Assembly: GCF_020510685.1 (NCBI RefSeq)
Contig: NZ_CP075185.1
Coordinates: 372,001-436,000, forward strand
Source of the DNA: Dechloromonas denitrificans
GTDB taxonomy: Bacteria > Pseudomonadota > Gammaproteobacteria > Burkholderiales > Rhodocyclaceae
Length of the DNA stretch: 64,000 nt
Direction of reading: 5' to 3'
Positions 49,426 to 57,741 of this stretch are shown here, in pieces. Positions within the stretch are counted from its first letter, which is position 1; the number at the start of each line of letters is the position of its first letter. Below the pieces are notes generated by a model, which ran no database searches, was not told the DNA's origin, and saw only the letters and a list, made by a program, of their open reading frames with translations. Made by a program: the position numbers and the translations under genes.

Positions 49426-50559
49426 TTACGCTAATGCTTGTTGCCAATCGGCAATCAGATCCTCGGCCGACTCGATGCCGATCGACAGCCGCAGCAAGTC
49501 GTCGGGCACCAGCGTGCCGGCGCCTTCGACGCTGGCGCGGTGTTCGACCAGACTTTCGACGGCGCCCAGTGACGTGGCTTGCCGGAACAGCTTGAGTTTG
49601 CCCGCCACGGCCCGGGATCCGCTTTCCCCGCCGGCAATCCGTACCGAAAGCATGGCGCCGAAGCCGCCCTGCATCTGGCGGGCCGCCACCGCGTAGCCGG
49701 GGTTGCCCGGCAGGCCCGGGTAAAGCACTTCGACGACCGCCGGGTGGCCGGCCAGAAAGAGAGCCACTTTCTCGGCGTTGGCGGCCGCCGTCCGTACCCG
49801 CAGAAAGAGCGTGCGCAAGCCGCGCTGCAGCAACCATGCTTCGAACGGGCCAAGCACCGCCCCGCCGAGGTTTCGAGCCTTGCGGATGCGCAACCAGAAA
49901 TCATCCGTCGCCCGGGCGACCAGTGCGCCGGCGACCACGTCCGAATGGCCGTTGAGGTATTTGGTGGCCGAGTGCAGCACGATGTCGGCTCCCAGCTCGA
50001 TCGGCCGCGTGAAGACCGGCGTGGCGACGGTCGAGTCGACCACCACTTTTGCCCCGGCGGCCTTGGCCCGCGCGGCAGCGGCGGCAATGTCGGTGATTTC
50101 CCAGGTCGGGTTGGCCGGCGTTTCGATCCACAGCAACTGGGTTGGCGCCGCATTCAGCTGGCGTTCGAGATCGGCCAGGTCGCTATTGGCGTACAAGGCC
50201 AGTTCGATGCCCCACTGGCTGGTGAAGTCGCGCAACCAGTTGCGCCACGCCCAGTAAGTCGAGCGCGGGGCGAGAATCCGGTCGCCCGGTTTGAGGGCTT
50301 GCAGGACGGCTGTTGCCGCCGCCATGCCGGAGGCGAACAGTAGCGCCTGGGCGCCGCCTTCCAGTTCGGCCAGCAGTTTTTCACTGCTGTCGTAGGCCGG
50401 GCTCTGGTCGCGCGAATAGACCCGCCCGCCCGGGTAGCTGCCGTCTTCCGCGCGTTCGAAGGTGGTCGCCAGATGAATCGGTTGAACGATGTCGCGATAC
50501 GGTTCGGTGATGCCGCTGCCGCCATGGGCGGCGAGGGTTTCAGGGGCGATCCGGCTCAT
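49426..50559 (-). CDS. PLP-dependent trans-sulfuration enzyme (cystathionine gamma-synthase-like)
   Basis: This 377-residue enzyme belongs to the Cys/Met metabolism PLP family. It has FASGMAAATAVL, WIETPANPTWEITD, DSTVATPVF and the PLP lysine Lys200 in HSATKYLNGHSD. Members make or split C-S bonds (cystathionine synthase or lyase, homocysteine-forming sulfhydrylase). The exact reaction cannot be told. It is the last gene of an operon behind a sulfonate-type importer and overlaps the OsmC gene as ATGA, which suggests a role in using imported sulfur compounds. Confidence 0.85.
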   Translation of the reverse strand: MSRIAPETLAAHGGSGITEPYRDIVQPIHLATTFERAEDGSYPGGRVYSRDQSPAYDSSEKLLAELEGGAQALLFASGMAAATAVLQALKPGDRILAPRSTYWAWRNWLRDFTSQWGIELALYANSDLADLERQLNAAPTQLLWIETPANPTWEITDIAAAAARAKAAGAKVVVDSTVATPVFTRPIELGADIVLHSATKYLNGHSDVVAGALVARATDDFWLRIRKARNLGGAVLGPFEAWLLQRGLRTLFLRVRTAAANAEKVALFLAGHPAVVEVLYPGLPGNPGYAVAARQMQGGFGAMLSVRIAGGESGSRAVAGKLKLFRQATSLGAVESLVEHRASVEGAGTLVPDDLLRLSIGIESAEDLIADWQQALA

Positions 50560-51068
50560 GCCTGCCTCTGCCGTTCGAGATGCAGCTGGGGCGGCTGTTT
50601 CAGCGTTTGATAAATGACGCAGTAGCGCTCCGAGAGACGCAGCAGGTTGTTCAACTGGTCGTCGGTGGCATCGGTGTCGAGTACGAACTTCAGGCGAATG
50701 TCGCTGAAGCCGACCGGCGCATCCTTGCTGACGCCGAGCGTGCCGCGAAAGTCGAGGTCGCCTTCGACCGACACCGTGCCTTCGCGGATTGCGATGCCCA
50801 TGGCGGTCGCCACGGCTTGCAGGGTGACGCCGGAACAGGCGGCCAGCGCTTCGAGCAGCATGTCGCCCGAGCAGGCGTCCTCGCCGCTGCCGCCGGTGGC
50901 CGGATGCAGGCCGGCCAGTACTTTGCCGTGGCCGGTTTCGATGCGCACGGTCTGGTCGTTGGGCGTCAAGCGGCCGCGGGCCGAAAGGGTGCGCAAGGCG
51001 CTCGCCGGATCCTGCTGGTATTGGGCTTTGATCGGCGCCTGGCGCGCCTTGAGTTCTTCTGCATTCAT
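50556..51068 (-). CDS. OsmC-family protein
   Basis: This 170-residue protein has the OsmC/Ohr cysteine pair at Cys78 (EALAACSGVTLQA) and Cys150 (SERYCVIYQTL), plus an extra Cys66. The family reduces peroxides or handles reactive sulfur or acyl groups. It starts 15 bases after the ABC ATPase gene and is translationally coupled to the trans-sulfuration gene, so it probably acts on the same substrate path. Confidence 0.85.
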   Translation of the reverse strand: MNAEELKARQAPIKAQYQQDPASALRTLSARGRLTPNDQTVRIETGHGKVLAGLHPATGGSGEDACSGDMLLEALAACSGVTLQAVATAMGIAIREGTVSVEGDLDFRGTLGVSKDAPVGFSDIRLKFVLDTDATDDQLNNLLRLSERYCVIYQTLKQPPQLHLERQRQA

Positions 51069-51083
51069 AGGGGGTATCGGGGA

Positions 51084-51902
51084 TTAGTAGGCAAAATTGA
51101 AGCGGGAAATCATCAAGGGTTGATGCGCGGTTGTCGATTGTGCCAGGTCTTCCGAGATGTCCAGGTAATTGTGACTGCCGCCGTTGAGCAGGGTCAGGAT
51201 ATCCGCTTCCTTGCGTGCCAGCTTCGGGTTGCGGCGGTCACGCGGGCGCGCCAGGTCGATCGTTACATCGCCGCTGATCCGCCCCGGGCGGCTGGCCATG
51301 ACGATGACCCGGTCGCTCAGGTAGGCCGACTCGTTGACGTCATGGGTGACCAGCAGCAGCGTCGTGCCATGGTGGCTGGCGATCGAGAGCAGCAGGTCCT
51401 GCAGGCGCATGCGGGTGAAAGCGTCGACGGCACTGAACGGTTCGTCGAGCAGCAGTAGCGCGGGCTGGGTGAACAGGCCGCGGGCAATCGCCGCCCGCTG
51501 CGCCATGCCACCCGAAAGCTGCTTCGGGTAAGCGTTGGCGAAATCGGCCAGGCCGACTTCGGCCAGCAGTTCATGGACGCGCGGATGCTTGCCGCCGGCC
51601 CGACCGAGGTCGAAGCCGACGTTTTCGGCGACGGTCAGCCAGGGCAGCAGGCGTGGCTCCTGAAAGATGAAGCCGACATCGCGCGAATGCAGGTGCGGCT
51701 TTTCGCCCTTGATGCGGACCTCGCCCTGATAGTCGGCATCCAGTCCGGCGACGATGCGCAGCAAGGTGCTCTTGCCGCAACCGCTCGGCCCGACCAGGCT
51801 GACCACCTGGCCCTGGCCGATGGAAAACTCGACATTGTCGATGACGCGATGGCTCTGGAAATCCTTGGCCTTGACGGCCAGTTCTAGCAATTGTTGTGAC
51901 AT
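51084..51902 (-). CDS. ssuB: Sulfonate/nitrate-type ABC importer, ATP-binding subunit
   Basis: This 272-residue ATPase of the SsuB/TauB group has Walker A GPSGCGKST, signature LSGGMAQRAAIARGL and Walker B LLLLDEPFSAVD. ATG 51902 (MSQQLLELAVKAKDF) is chosen; the open frame continues upstream but overlaps the permease gene. The gap after the permease stop is 8 bases. Exact substrate is unknown, so the gene symbol is by family. Confidence 0.83.
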   Translation of the reverse strand: MSQQLLELAVKAKDFQSHRVIDNVEFSIGQGQVVSLVGPSGCGKSTLLRIVAGLDADYQGEVRIKGEKPHLHSRDVGFIFQEPRLLPWLTVAENVGFDLGRAGGKHPRVHELLAEVGLADFANAYPKQLSGGMAQRAAIARGLFTQPALLLLDEPFSAVDAFTRMRLQDLLLSIASHHGTTLLLVTHDVNESAYLSDRVIVMASRPGRISGDVTIDLARPRDRRNPKLARKEADILTLLNGGSHNYLDISEDLAQSTTAHQPLMISRFNFAY

Positions 51903-51910
51903 GGGGAGGC

Positions 51911-52750
51911 TCAGGAGGGGCGGCTGTCGAAGACGTCGCGCCAGGCCAGCAGGCGGCGTTCGAGCCCGCACAACAGGCTGTCGCTGAATTTGCCGAGCAG
52001 GGCCAGGACGATGATGGCGACGATGACCAGGTCGGCCCGGCCGGTTTCGCGGCCATCGGTCAGCAGATAGCCGAGGCCTTTGGTCGCGGCGATCAGTTCG
52101 GCCGCCACCAGGAACATCCAGGCCAGCGACAGGCTGGAGCGCAGCCCGGTAAACAGATTGGGCAGCGAAGCCGGCAGGAATATCCGGGTAATCAGCTTGC
52201 GACCGCTCAGCCCGTAGATGCCGCCGACTTCGACCAGCTTGCGATCGACGTTCTGAATGCCGGCGACGAAGTTCAGGTAGACCGGGAAAAAGGCGCCGAT
52301 CGCAATCAGGGTGATTTTCGGCGACTCGTCGATGCCCAGCCAGAGCAGCAGCAGCGGCACCCAGGCGAGCGACGGGATGGCGCGGATGGCCTGGAAAGTC
52401 GGGTCGAGCAGGGCTTCGACCCGGCGCGACAGGCCGACGGCGGCGCCGACGACCAGGGCCAGGAAGGCGCCGATCGAAAAGCCGATCGCGACACGCAGCG
52501 AACTGACGCCGATATGGCCGAAGATGGCGCCACTCTGTCCGAGATCGGCCAGCGTAAAGACCAGTTCGCTCGGCGGCGGCAACAAATGGGCGCTGACCCA
52601 GCCGAGCCGGACGACGCTTTCCCAGACGATCAGCAGGATGACCGGCACGATCAGGCCCTGGCCCTTGCGGGCCAGGGCCTGCCAGCGGAATGAGTTGCCG
52701 GCCGGGATCTCGCCTGCGACGGGGAGGGCGGCGGTGCTGCTCAGGCTCAT
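51911..52750 (-). CDS. ssuC: Sulfonate/nitrate-type ABC importer, permease
   Basis: This 279-residue inner-membrane permease of the SsuC/TauC group has about six hydrophobic segments and the ATPase-contact loop (YGLSGRKLITRIFLPASLPNL). It follows the binding-protein gene by 12 bases. Confidence 0.83.
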   Translation of the reverse strand: MSLSSTAALPVAGEIPAGNSFRWQALARKGQGLIVPVILLIVWESVVRLGWVSAHLLPPPSELVFTLADLGQSGAIFGHIGVSSLRVAIGFSIGAFLALVVGAAVGLSRRVEALLDPTFQAIRAIPSLAWVPLLLLWLGIDESPKITLIAIGAFFPVYLNFVAGIQNVDRKLVEVGGIYGLSGRKLITRIFLPASLPNLFTGLRSSLSLAWMFLVAAELIAATKGLGYLLTDGRETGRADLVIVAIIVLALLGKFSDSLLCGLERRLLAWRDVFDSRPS

Positions 52751-52762
52751 CCGGTGGCCTCT

Positions 52763-53731
52763 TTAGCGAACGACGGCTTTGGCGAAGCTCGGCTCGATCA
52801 GATCATCGATCACCTTGTTCACGTCCGTACCCTTCTTGACCAGTTCTTCTTCGACCAGGATCGAAGCGGCCGACTTGAAGGCCTTGACGTGCTCTTCACC
52901 CGGAACCGGGTTCCTGAAATCGTTGCGGGTCAGTTGCAGCTTGGCCACTGGCAGCGCCAGCTTGGCTTCTTCGGAAACGATCCTGGCGGTTTCATCCGGG
53001 TTGGCGATGATCCACTTGCGGGCCTTTTCGTAGGCGGCAATGACCTTCTTGACGTGATCCGGATGATCCTTGGCAAATTTCTCGGTGACGTTGAGGAAGC
53101 CGTAGGTGTTGTAGGCCACATTACGATAGATCAGCTTCGATCCGGCCTCGACTTCGCTGGCCGCCATCAGCGGATCGAGTCCGACCCAGGCATCGACCTT
53201 GCCTTGTTCCAGTGCGGCACGGCCGTCGGCGTGCTGCAGTGCGACGTGCTCGATGTCGGTCTTCTTCAGGCCTTCGGCATGCAGGCTGCGCAACAGGAAG
53301 AGGAAGGGATCGGTGCCCTTGGTGGCGGCCACTTTCTTGCCCTTCAGATCCTTGATCGACTTGATCGGCGAATCCTTGGGGACGACCAGCGCCGTCCATT
53401 CCGGGCGGGAGAAAATATAGACGCCCTTGATCGGGTTGCCGTTGGCCTTGCTCAGTACGGCGGCCAGGCCCGCGGTGGAGCCGAAATCGACGCTGCCGCT
53501 GTTGAGATATTCGAGCGCCCGGTTGCTGCCGGCGCTGAGCACCCATTTGACCGGGATGTTTTCAGTCTTGAGGTCCTGCTCCAGCCAGCCAAAGCGCTTG
53601 AGCACCAGGCTGGGGGGCGAGTAATAAGCGTAATCCAGGCGGATTTCCTTGGGGGCTTCGGCTTGGGCGATGCCGACGGAGGCCAGCGCGATGGCTACAG
53701 ATGAAACGATCCGCTTGAAGACTGAATTCAT
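52763..53731 (-). CDS. ssuA: Sulfonate-type periplasmic binding protein
   Basis: This 322-residue solute-binding protein has a signal peptide (MNSVFKRIVSSVAIALASVG, cut after AQA) and family motifs (IRLDYAYYSPPSLVLKRFGW, DFGSTAGLAAVLSKANG, KKVAATKGTDPFLFLLR) of the alkanesulfonate/taurine group. It is the first gene of the ssuA-ssuC-ssuB-osmC-trans-sulfuration operon. ATG 53731 is chosen because the signal peptide starts there. A perfect inverted repeat lies about 80-105 bases upstream. Confidence 0.85.
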   Translation of the reverse strand: MNSVFKRIVSSVAIALASVGIAQAEAPKEIRLDYAYYSPPSLVLKRFGWLEQDLKTENIPVKWVLSAGSNRALEYLNSGSVDFGSTAGLAAVLSKANGNPIKGVYIFSRPEWTALVVPKDSPIKSIKDLKGKKVAATKGTDPFLFLLRSLHAEGLKKTDIEHVALQHADGRAALEQGKVDAWVGLDPLMAASEVEAGSKLIYRNVAYNTYGFLNVTEKFAKDHPDHVKKVIAAYEKARKWIIANPDETARIVSEEAKLALPVAKLQLTRNDFRNPVPGEEHVKAFKSAASILVEEELVKKGTDVNKVIDDLIEPSFAKAVVR

Positions 53732-53809
53732 TGTCCGGTTCCAGAATGTGAATGAAGGAAGCGAATCTAAGGTGCCGGGCGCGACCGGCGAAGGACGAAC
53801 TTCTTCATT

Positions 53810-53834
53810 GCTTATTCCGGTATAACGAATAAGC
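53810..53834. promoter_or_regulatory. Perfect inverted repeat upstream of ssuA, candidate LysR-type operator
   Basis: GCTTATTC (53810-53817) and GAATAAGC (53827-53834) are separated by 9 bases. The spacing and the ATTC-N9-GAAT core resemble T-N11-A sites of LysR-type regulators, such as CysB- or SsuR-like activators of sulfonate operons. No regulator gene lies next to it. Confidence 0.55.
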
Positions 53835-54016
53835 AAAATTTGACCGGCCTTCCGGGAAGGCGCCGCTTACCGTTGGGCTGCCGTATCCGGCCTCTGGCCG
53901 GCAGATTATTGCCGCTCATCATAAATCTGCCTGGCGAAGACCGGAGTTATCTAAGATATTCAACACATTGCGTGGCGAATTCAATATCGATAACAGAGCG
54001 CGATGAGCATTTTGTA

Positions 54017-54036
54017 TTTTCAAAATTATTTGAAAA
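54017..54036. promoter_or_regulatory. A/T-rich inverted repeat before the chemoreceptor gene
   Basis: TTTTCAAA and TTTGAAAA flank ATTA, an 8-bp perfect dyad ending 23 bases before the ATG and just ahead of the GAGGAGG ribosome-binding site. It may be an operator or a weak leader hairpin. Confidence 0.4.
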
Positions 54037-54059
54037 AACAGGGCCATTGAGGAGGAGAT

Positions 54060-55697
54060 ATGTTCAACAAACTCAAGTTCAGGACCAAGGTCATTCTGCT
54101 GGTCGTGCTGTCGTTGATCGGCATGGTCGGCCTGACAACGGTTTCCGTCGTCGAGATGAAGCGCGATTTGTCGGCGAGCAAAAAGGTCCAGATCAAATCG
54201 GTCACCGAAGCTTTGTTCAATACGATTGCCGACTTCCAGGCACAAGAGCAGAGCGGCAAGCTGACGCGCGAACAGGCGCAACAAGCTGCGCTGGCGGCAA
54301 TCCGAACGGCTCGCTACGGCGGGGCGGATGGAAAAACCGAATATTTTTATGCCTACACGATGCAAGGCATAAACATTTATCACACCAAGGCCGAGTTCAT
54401 TGGTCAGGATTTGCGGGAAAAGATCAAGGACAGCCGGGGCGGCTATCCCATCAAGGATCTGCTGGCCGCCTTGCAAAGCCAGCGCAGCGCCTTTGTAGAC
54501 TCGTTTTTCCCTCGGCCGGGCGAGCAGGTGGCGGTCGAAAAACTGCAGTTCGTCATGCATTTCGAGCCCTGGGGCTGGATGCTCGGCACCGGTGTCTATA
54601 TGGACGACATCAAACATGAGTTCAATGAACGCCTGGTTTTCTCGCTGTCATTCGCGCTCGTTGTCCTGCTGGTCATGGCGACGTTTGGCGTGGTCATCGT
54701 CAGAGGGGTGCTGCGCCAGGTCGGCGGCGAGCCGGCCGATGCCATCCGCTTCATGTCGCAAGTCGCGGCGGGTGATCTGACCGGCGATATTCCGCCGGCC
54801 GCGAAAGGCAGCATGCTCGATTCGATGCGCGACATGGTCGGCTCGGTCCGCCAGATGCTCGGCGATATCAGTCATTGTTCGACTCAGCTGACGCAGGGTA
54901 CCGAGCGCATCAACACCGCGGCCCGCGAAGTGGCCATCGCCTCCGAACGGCAATCCGATGCGACCTCGTCAATGGCGGCGGCGATCGAGGAAATGACGGT
55001 GAGCATCAACCATATTTCGGACAGTGCCAAAGATACCCAGCACAATTCGCGGGAGTCGGTCTCCTTGTCCGAGGACGGGTTCAAGCGGATTCAGGTGGCC
55101 AGCCATGAAATCAACGAGATCGCGGCGAGCGTCAATAACGCCTCGGGCCGGATTCGCAAGCTGGAAGAAGGAGCCAGGCAGATCTCCTCGATTGCCGGGG
55201 TGATCAAGGATATTGCCGGGCAAACCAATCTGCTGGCGCTCAATGCGGCGATCGAGGCGGCGCGCGCCGGCGAGCAGGGGCGCGGCTTTGCGGTGGTGGC
55301 CGATGAAGTGCGCAAACTGGCCGAGCGGACATCGCTGGCGACGATAGAGATCGAAAAGATGATCGAAGGTATCCAGTCGGATACGGTGCAGGTCGTTGGC
55401 GTCATGGATGCCGCCTTGCCGCAGGTGGTGGCGGGGGTGAAAGCCGCCGAGGACGCGGCCGAGGCGCTGAGCCACATCAAGACGGGGGCTGAAACGACGC
55501 TGGTGCGCATACGCGAGGTCGCCGAATCGACCAAGGAACAGAGTCAGGCGAGCGACAGCATCGCCCAGCGGGTCGAAGAGATCGCGACCATGGTTGAGGA
55601 AACCTCGGCAGCGATGAAATCGACTGCCGAGACCGCCGAAGACCTCGACAAAGTGGCCCATCAGCTGACCTTGTTGGTGCAGCGCTTCCATTGCTGA
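54060..55697 (+). CDS. Methyl-accepting chemotaxis protein with single Cache domain
   Basis: This 545-residue chemoreceptor has a membrane helix (residues about 10-30), a periplasmic sCache_2-like domain (about 35-185; [32 protein letters not shown]), a second helix (about 192-212), HAMP, and a cytoplasmic signalling domain with the conserved tip [20 protein letters not shown]. There is no C-terminal CheR-docking pentapeptide. sCache_2 domains often bind small carboxylates, and carbon-acid transport genes lie downstream, but the ligand is unknown. GAGGAGG precedes the start. Confidence 0.92.
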   Translation: MFNKLKFRTKVILLVVLSLIGMVGLTTVSVVEMKRDLSASKKVQIKSVTEALFNTIADFQAQEQSGKLTREQAQQAALAAIRTARYGGADGKTEYFYAYTMQGINIYHTKAEFIGQDLREKIKDSRGGYPIKDLLAALQSQRSAFVDSFFPRPGEQVAVEKLQFVMHFEPWGWMLGTGVYMDDIKHEFNERLVFSLSFALVVLLVMATFGVVIVRGVLRQVGGEPADAIRFMSQVAAGDLTGDIPPAAKGSMLDSMRDMVGSVRQMLGDISHCSTQLTQGTERINTAAREVAIASERQSDATSSMAAAIEEMTVSINHISDSAKDTQHNSRESVSLSEDGFKRIQVASHEINEIAASVNNASGRIRKLEEGARQISSIAGVIKDIAGQTNLLALNAAIEAARAGEQGRGFAVVADEVRKLAERTSLATIEIEKMIEGIQSDTVQVVGVMDAALPQVVAGVKAAEDAAEALSHIKTGAETTLVRIREVAESTKEQSQASDSIAQRVEEIATMVEETSAAMKSTAETAEDLDKVAHQLTLLVQRFHC

Positions 55698-55740
55698 AAA
55701 TGCGTCAGCGTCCGGGAAGGTGATGCCCGGTCAGCGGCCG

Positions 55741-55776
55741 GTCGCGTGAGCAGGCATGCCGCCTGCTGCACGCGAC
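55741..55776. terminator. Large hairpin between converging chemoreceptor and OFA-carrier genes
   Basis: GTCGCGTG plus AGCAGGC (55741-55755) pair with GCCTGCT and CACGCGAC (55761-55776) with one bulged G and an ATGCC loop, a 15-bp stem. There is no long T-run in either direction, but the site between two converging genes suits a shared terminator. Confidence 0.6.
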
Positions 55777-55785
55777 GCACAGGTC

Positions 55786-57435
55786 TTACTTGAAGAAGAC
55801 GATGGTTTTCTGCACCGTCATCCAGCCGCCCCAGCCGAGCGGAATCCATACCGCCAGCCAGGCCAGGAAGACGCGCCAGGAATGGCTGGCTTCGTTGACC
55901 AGCGCCGAGACGTCCTCGACGAAATGCTGGTGCGTGTCGTCGGCGCCCTTCTTTTCTTCCGTCAACTCGGCCGGCGTCATGTGATGCTCTTCCGCCACCT
56001 GGTGGATGCGCCAGTTGCAGAGCATGCCGAGGACCAGCAGGCCGGCCAGGATGTACATGGTGATGGTGTAGGCATCGGCCCGCGCCACGCCCTGGTCGAG
56101 CTGGTATTCGCGGATGTAGTTCACCAGCACCGGCCCGAAGATGCCGGCGGCCGACCAGGCGGTCAGCAGGCGGCCGTGGATGGCGCCGACGAAGCGGGTG
56201 CCGAACATGTCGGCCAGGTAGGCCGGCACCGTCGCGAAGCCGCCGCCATACATCGACAGGATGATGCAGAAGAAGGCGACGAACAGCGCCAGGCTGCCGG
56301 CTTGCGCGGTGCTCGGGATGGCGGCGTAGAGCGCGAAGCCGAGCAGGAAGAAGGTGAAATAGGTGGCCTTGCGGCCGATCCGGTCGGACAGCGAGGCCCA
56401 GAAGAAGCGCCCGCCGATGTTGAACAGCGAGAGCAGGCCGGTGAAGCCGGCGGCGACCGCGGCGATGGCGCCCTTCTGCGCGGCATCGAGATCGTTGAAG
56501 GCGACGTCGACGCCGATCAGTTTGCCGGCGAAGACTTCCTGCAGCATCGGCGAGGCCATGCCGATGATGCCGATGCCGGCCGTCACGTTGAGGCAGAGCA
56601 CGGCCCAGATCAGCCAGAACTGGCGCGTCTTCCAGGCGACGTCGAGGTGCACGTGGCTGTCGGTGATCATCGAGGTCTTGGCCTTGGCCGGCGGCGTCCA
56701 GCCGGCTGGCTTCCAGTTCTCGGCCGGCACGCGGTAGCCGAGCGCCCCGGCCATCATGAAGACGAAGTAGATCGCGGCCAGGGTCAGGAAGGTTTCGACC
56801 ACGCCCACCGAGGTCGGTGTCGCGAAATACTTCATCAGCTTGTCGGCGAGCGGCGCGCCGATCATCGCGCCACCGCCGAAGCCCATGATCGCCATACCGG
56901 TGGCCATGCCACGGCGGTCCGGGAACCACTTGATCAGCGTCGACACCGGCGAGATGTAGCCAAGGCCGAGGCCGATGCCGCCGATCACGCCGGAGCCGAG
57001 CCAGAGCAGCCAGATCTGGTGCAGATGCACGCCGAGCGCCGAGATGACCAGGCCGCCGCACCAGCACACCGCCGAGACGACGCCGGCCTTGCGCGGCCCG
57101 GCCTTTTCCAGCCAGCCGCCCCAGATCGCGGCCGAGGAGCCGAGGAAGACGAAGAACATCGTGTACATCCAGCCGAGCATGGAAATCTTCCAGTCGCAGC
57201 CGGAGCTGAACACCTGCTCGAAGAAGCCCATGTCCTTGGCGCATTCGATCGACTGGGTGATGCCGAGCGCCCGCGACAGCGGCAGCCAGAACACGGAAAA
57301 GCCGTAGGCCATGCCGATGCACAGATGGATGGCCAGCGCGGCCGGCGGAACCAGCCAGCGGTTGAAGCCGGGCTGGGCGACCGTCCGGCGACGGTCGAAA
57401 AAGTCAGGTGCTGCGGGGGCTTGGTTGGCCGCCAT
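55786..57435 (-). CDS. OFA-family (oxalate/formate) MFS transporter
   Basis: This 549-residue carrier has twelve or so membrane helices and typical OFA features (GISPVSTLIKWFPDRRGMATG, the LSDRIGRKATYF loop). It contains an insertion between helices 6 and 7 and a roughly 50-residue hydrophilic segment before the last helix. OFA members exchange oxalate, formate or related monocarboxylates. ATG 57435 is chosen for the GGGAGGAG upstream. It is divergent from cstA and near pyruvate formate-lyase, so formate or pyruvate are attractive substrates, but this is inference. Confidence 0.88.
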   Translation of the reverse strand: MAANQAPAAPDFFDRRRTVAQPGFNRWLVPPAALAIHLCIGMAYGFSVFWLPLSRALGITQSIECAKDMGFFEQVFSSGCDWKISMLGWMYTMFFVFLGSSAAIWGGWLEKAGPRKAGVVSAVCWCGGLVISALGVHLHQIWLLWLGSGVIGGIGLGLGYISPVSTLIKWFPDRRGMATGMAIMGFGGGAMIGAPLADKLMKYFATPTSVGVVETFLTLAAIYFVFMMAGALGYRVPAENWKPAGWTPPAKAKTSMITDSHVHLDVAWKTRQFWLIWAVLCLNVTAGIGIIGMASPMLQEVFAGKLIGVDVAFNDLDAAQKGAIAAVAAGFTGLLSLFNIGGRFFWASLSDRIGRKATYFTFFLLGFALYAAIPSTAQAGSLALFVAFFCIILSMYGGGFATVPAYLADMFGTRFVGAIHGRLLTAWSAAGIFGPVLVNYIREYQLDQGVARADAYTITMYILAGLLVLGMLCNWRIHQVAEEHHMTPAELTEEKKGADDTHQHFVEDVSALVNEASHSWRVFLAWLAVWIPLGWGGWMTVQKTIVFFK

Positions 57436-57741
57436 GGAATCTCCTCCCGGAGGTGTCAAATCCGCCAGACTGGCGAATTACTAGGGGGCGCGATTTTACC
57501 CCTATCGGCCCGCGGTTTTCCTCGGCGATGCGCCATCCGGCAATGGCGGCGAGGGCAAGACCGGGCGCGCCGAGCGACTGGAAATCGATCCGTCGCCGCC
57601 CGGGCGTTTCCACTCACACTCGCAATCCGACCGTTCGCCCCCGCCTTTTTACCGCTCTCTGGAAAGCCTGAATAGACGCTTTACCGACTCCTAAGATTCA
57701 ACTCGTGAACAATCTTTTTCACGACTCTTGAGGAGATAAAA
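57436..57741. other. Divergent spacer between the OFA carrier and cstA
   Basis: This 306-base region has no convincing gene. Close to the carrier start it contains the 13-base palindrome CGCCAGACTGGCG (57463-57475). Close to cstA, CGTGAA and TTCACG form a 6-bp stem with an 8-base loop just before the GAGGAG ribosome-binding site. No clear FNR or CRP site was found. Confidence 0.6.

Larger units (their letters stand above)
53732..54059. other. Divergent control region between ssuA and the chemoreceptor gene
   Basis: This 328-base spacer holds no convincing gene. It contains two clear dyads (53810-53834 near ssuA and 54017-54036 near the chemoreceptor start) and a small GCCGG/CCGGC stem at 53774-53789 that would lie in the ssuA leader. 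The half near the chemoreceptor is A/T-rich. No sigma-28 consensus was found. Confidence 0.7.

Noticed and set aside
53970..54000. Possible sigma-28 promoter (ATCGATAA) before the chemoreceptor gene
   Set aside because: The region 11 bases upstream does not resemble the TAAAGTTT box.
55756..57675. A 639-codon + strand frame and a long second - strand frame over the OFA carrier
   Set aside because: The carrier frame has clear membrane helices, family motifs and an ideal ribosome-binding site; the others are Arg/Ala/Pro-rich shadows.
57706..57728. Possible CRP-like site (GTGA ... TCAC) before cstA
   Set aside because: The half-sites are 10 bases apart instead of 6. A small hairpin is the simpler description.
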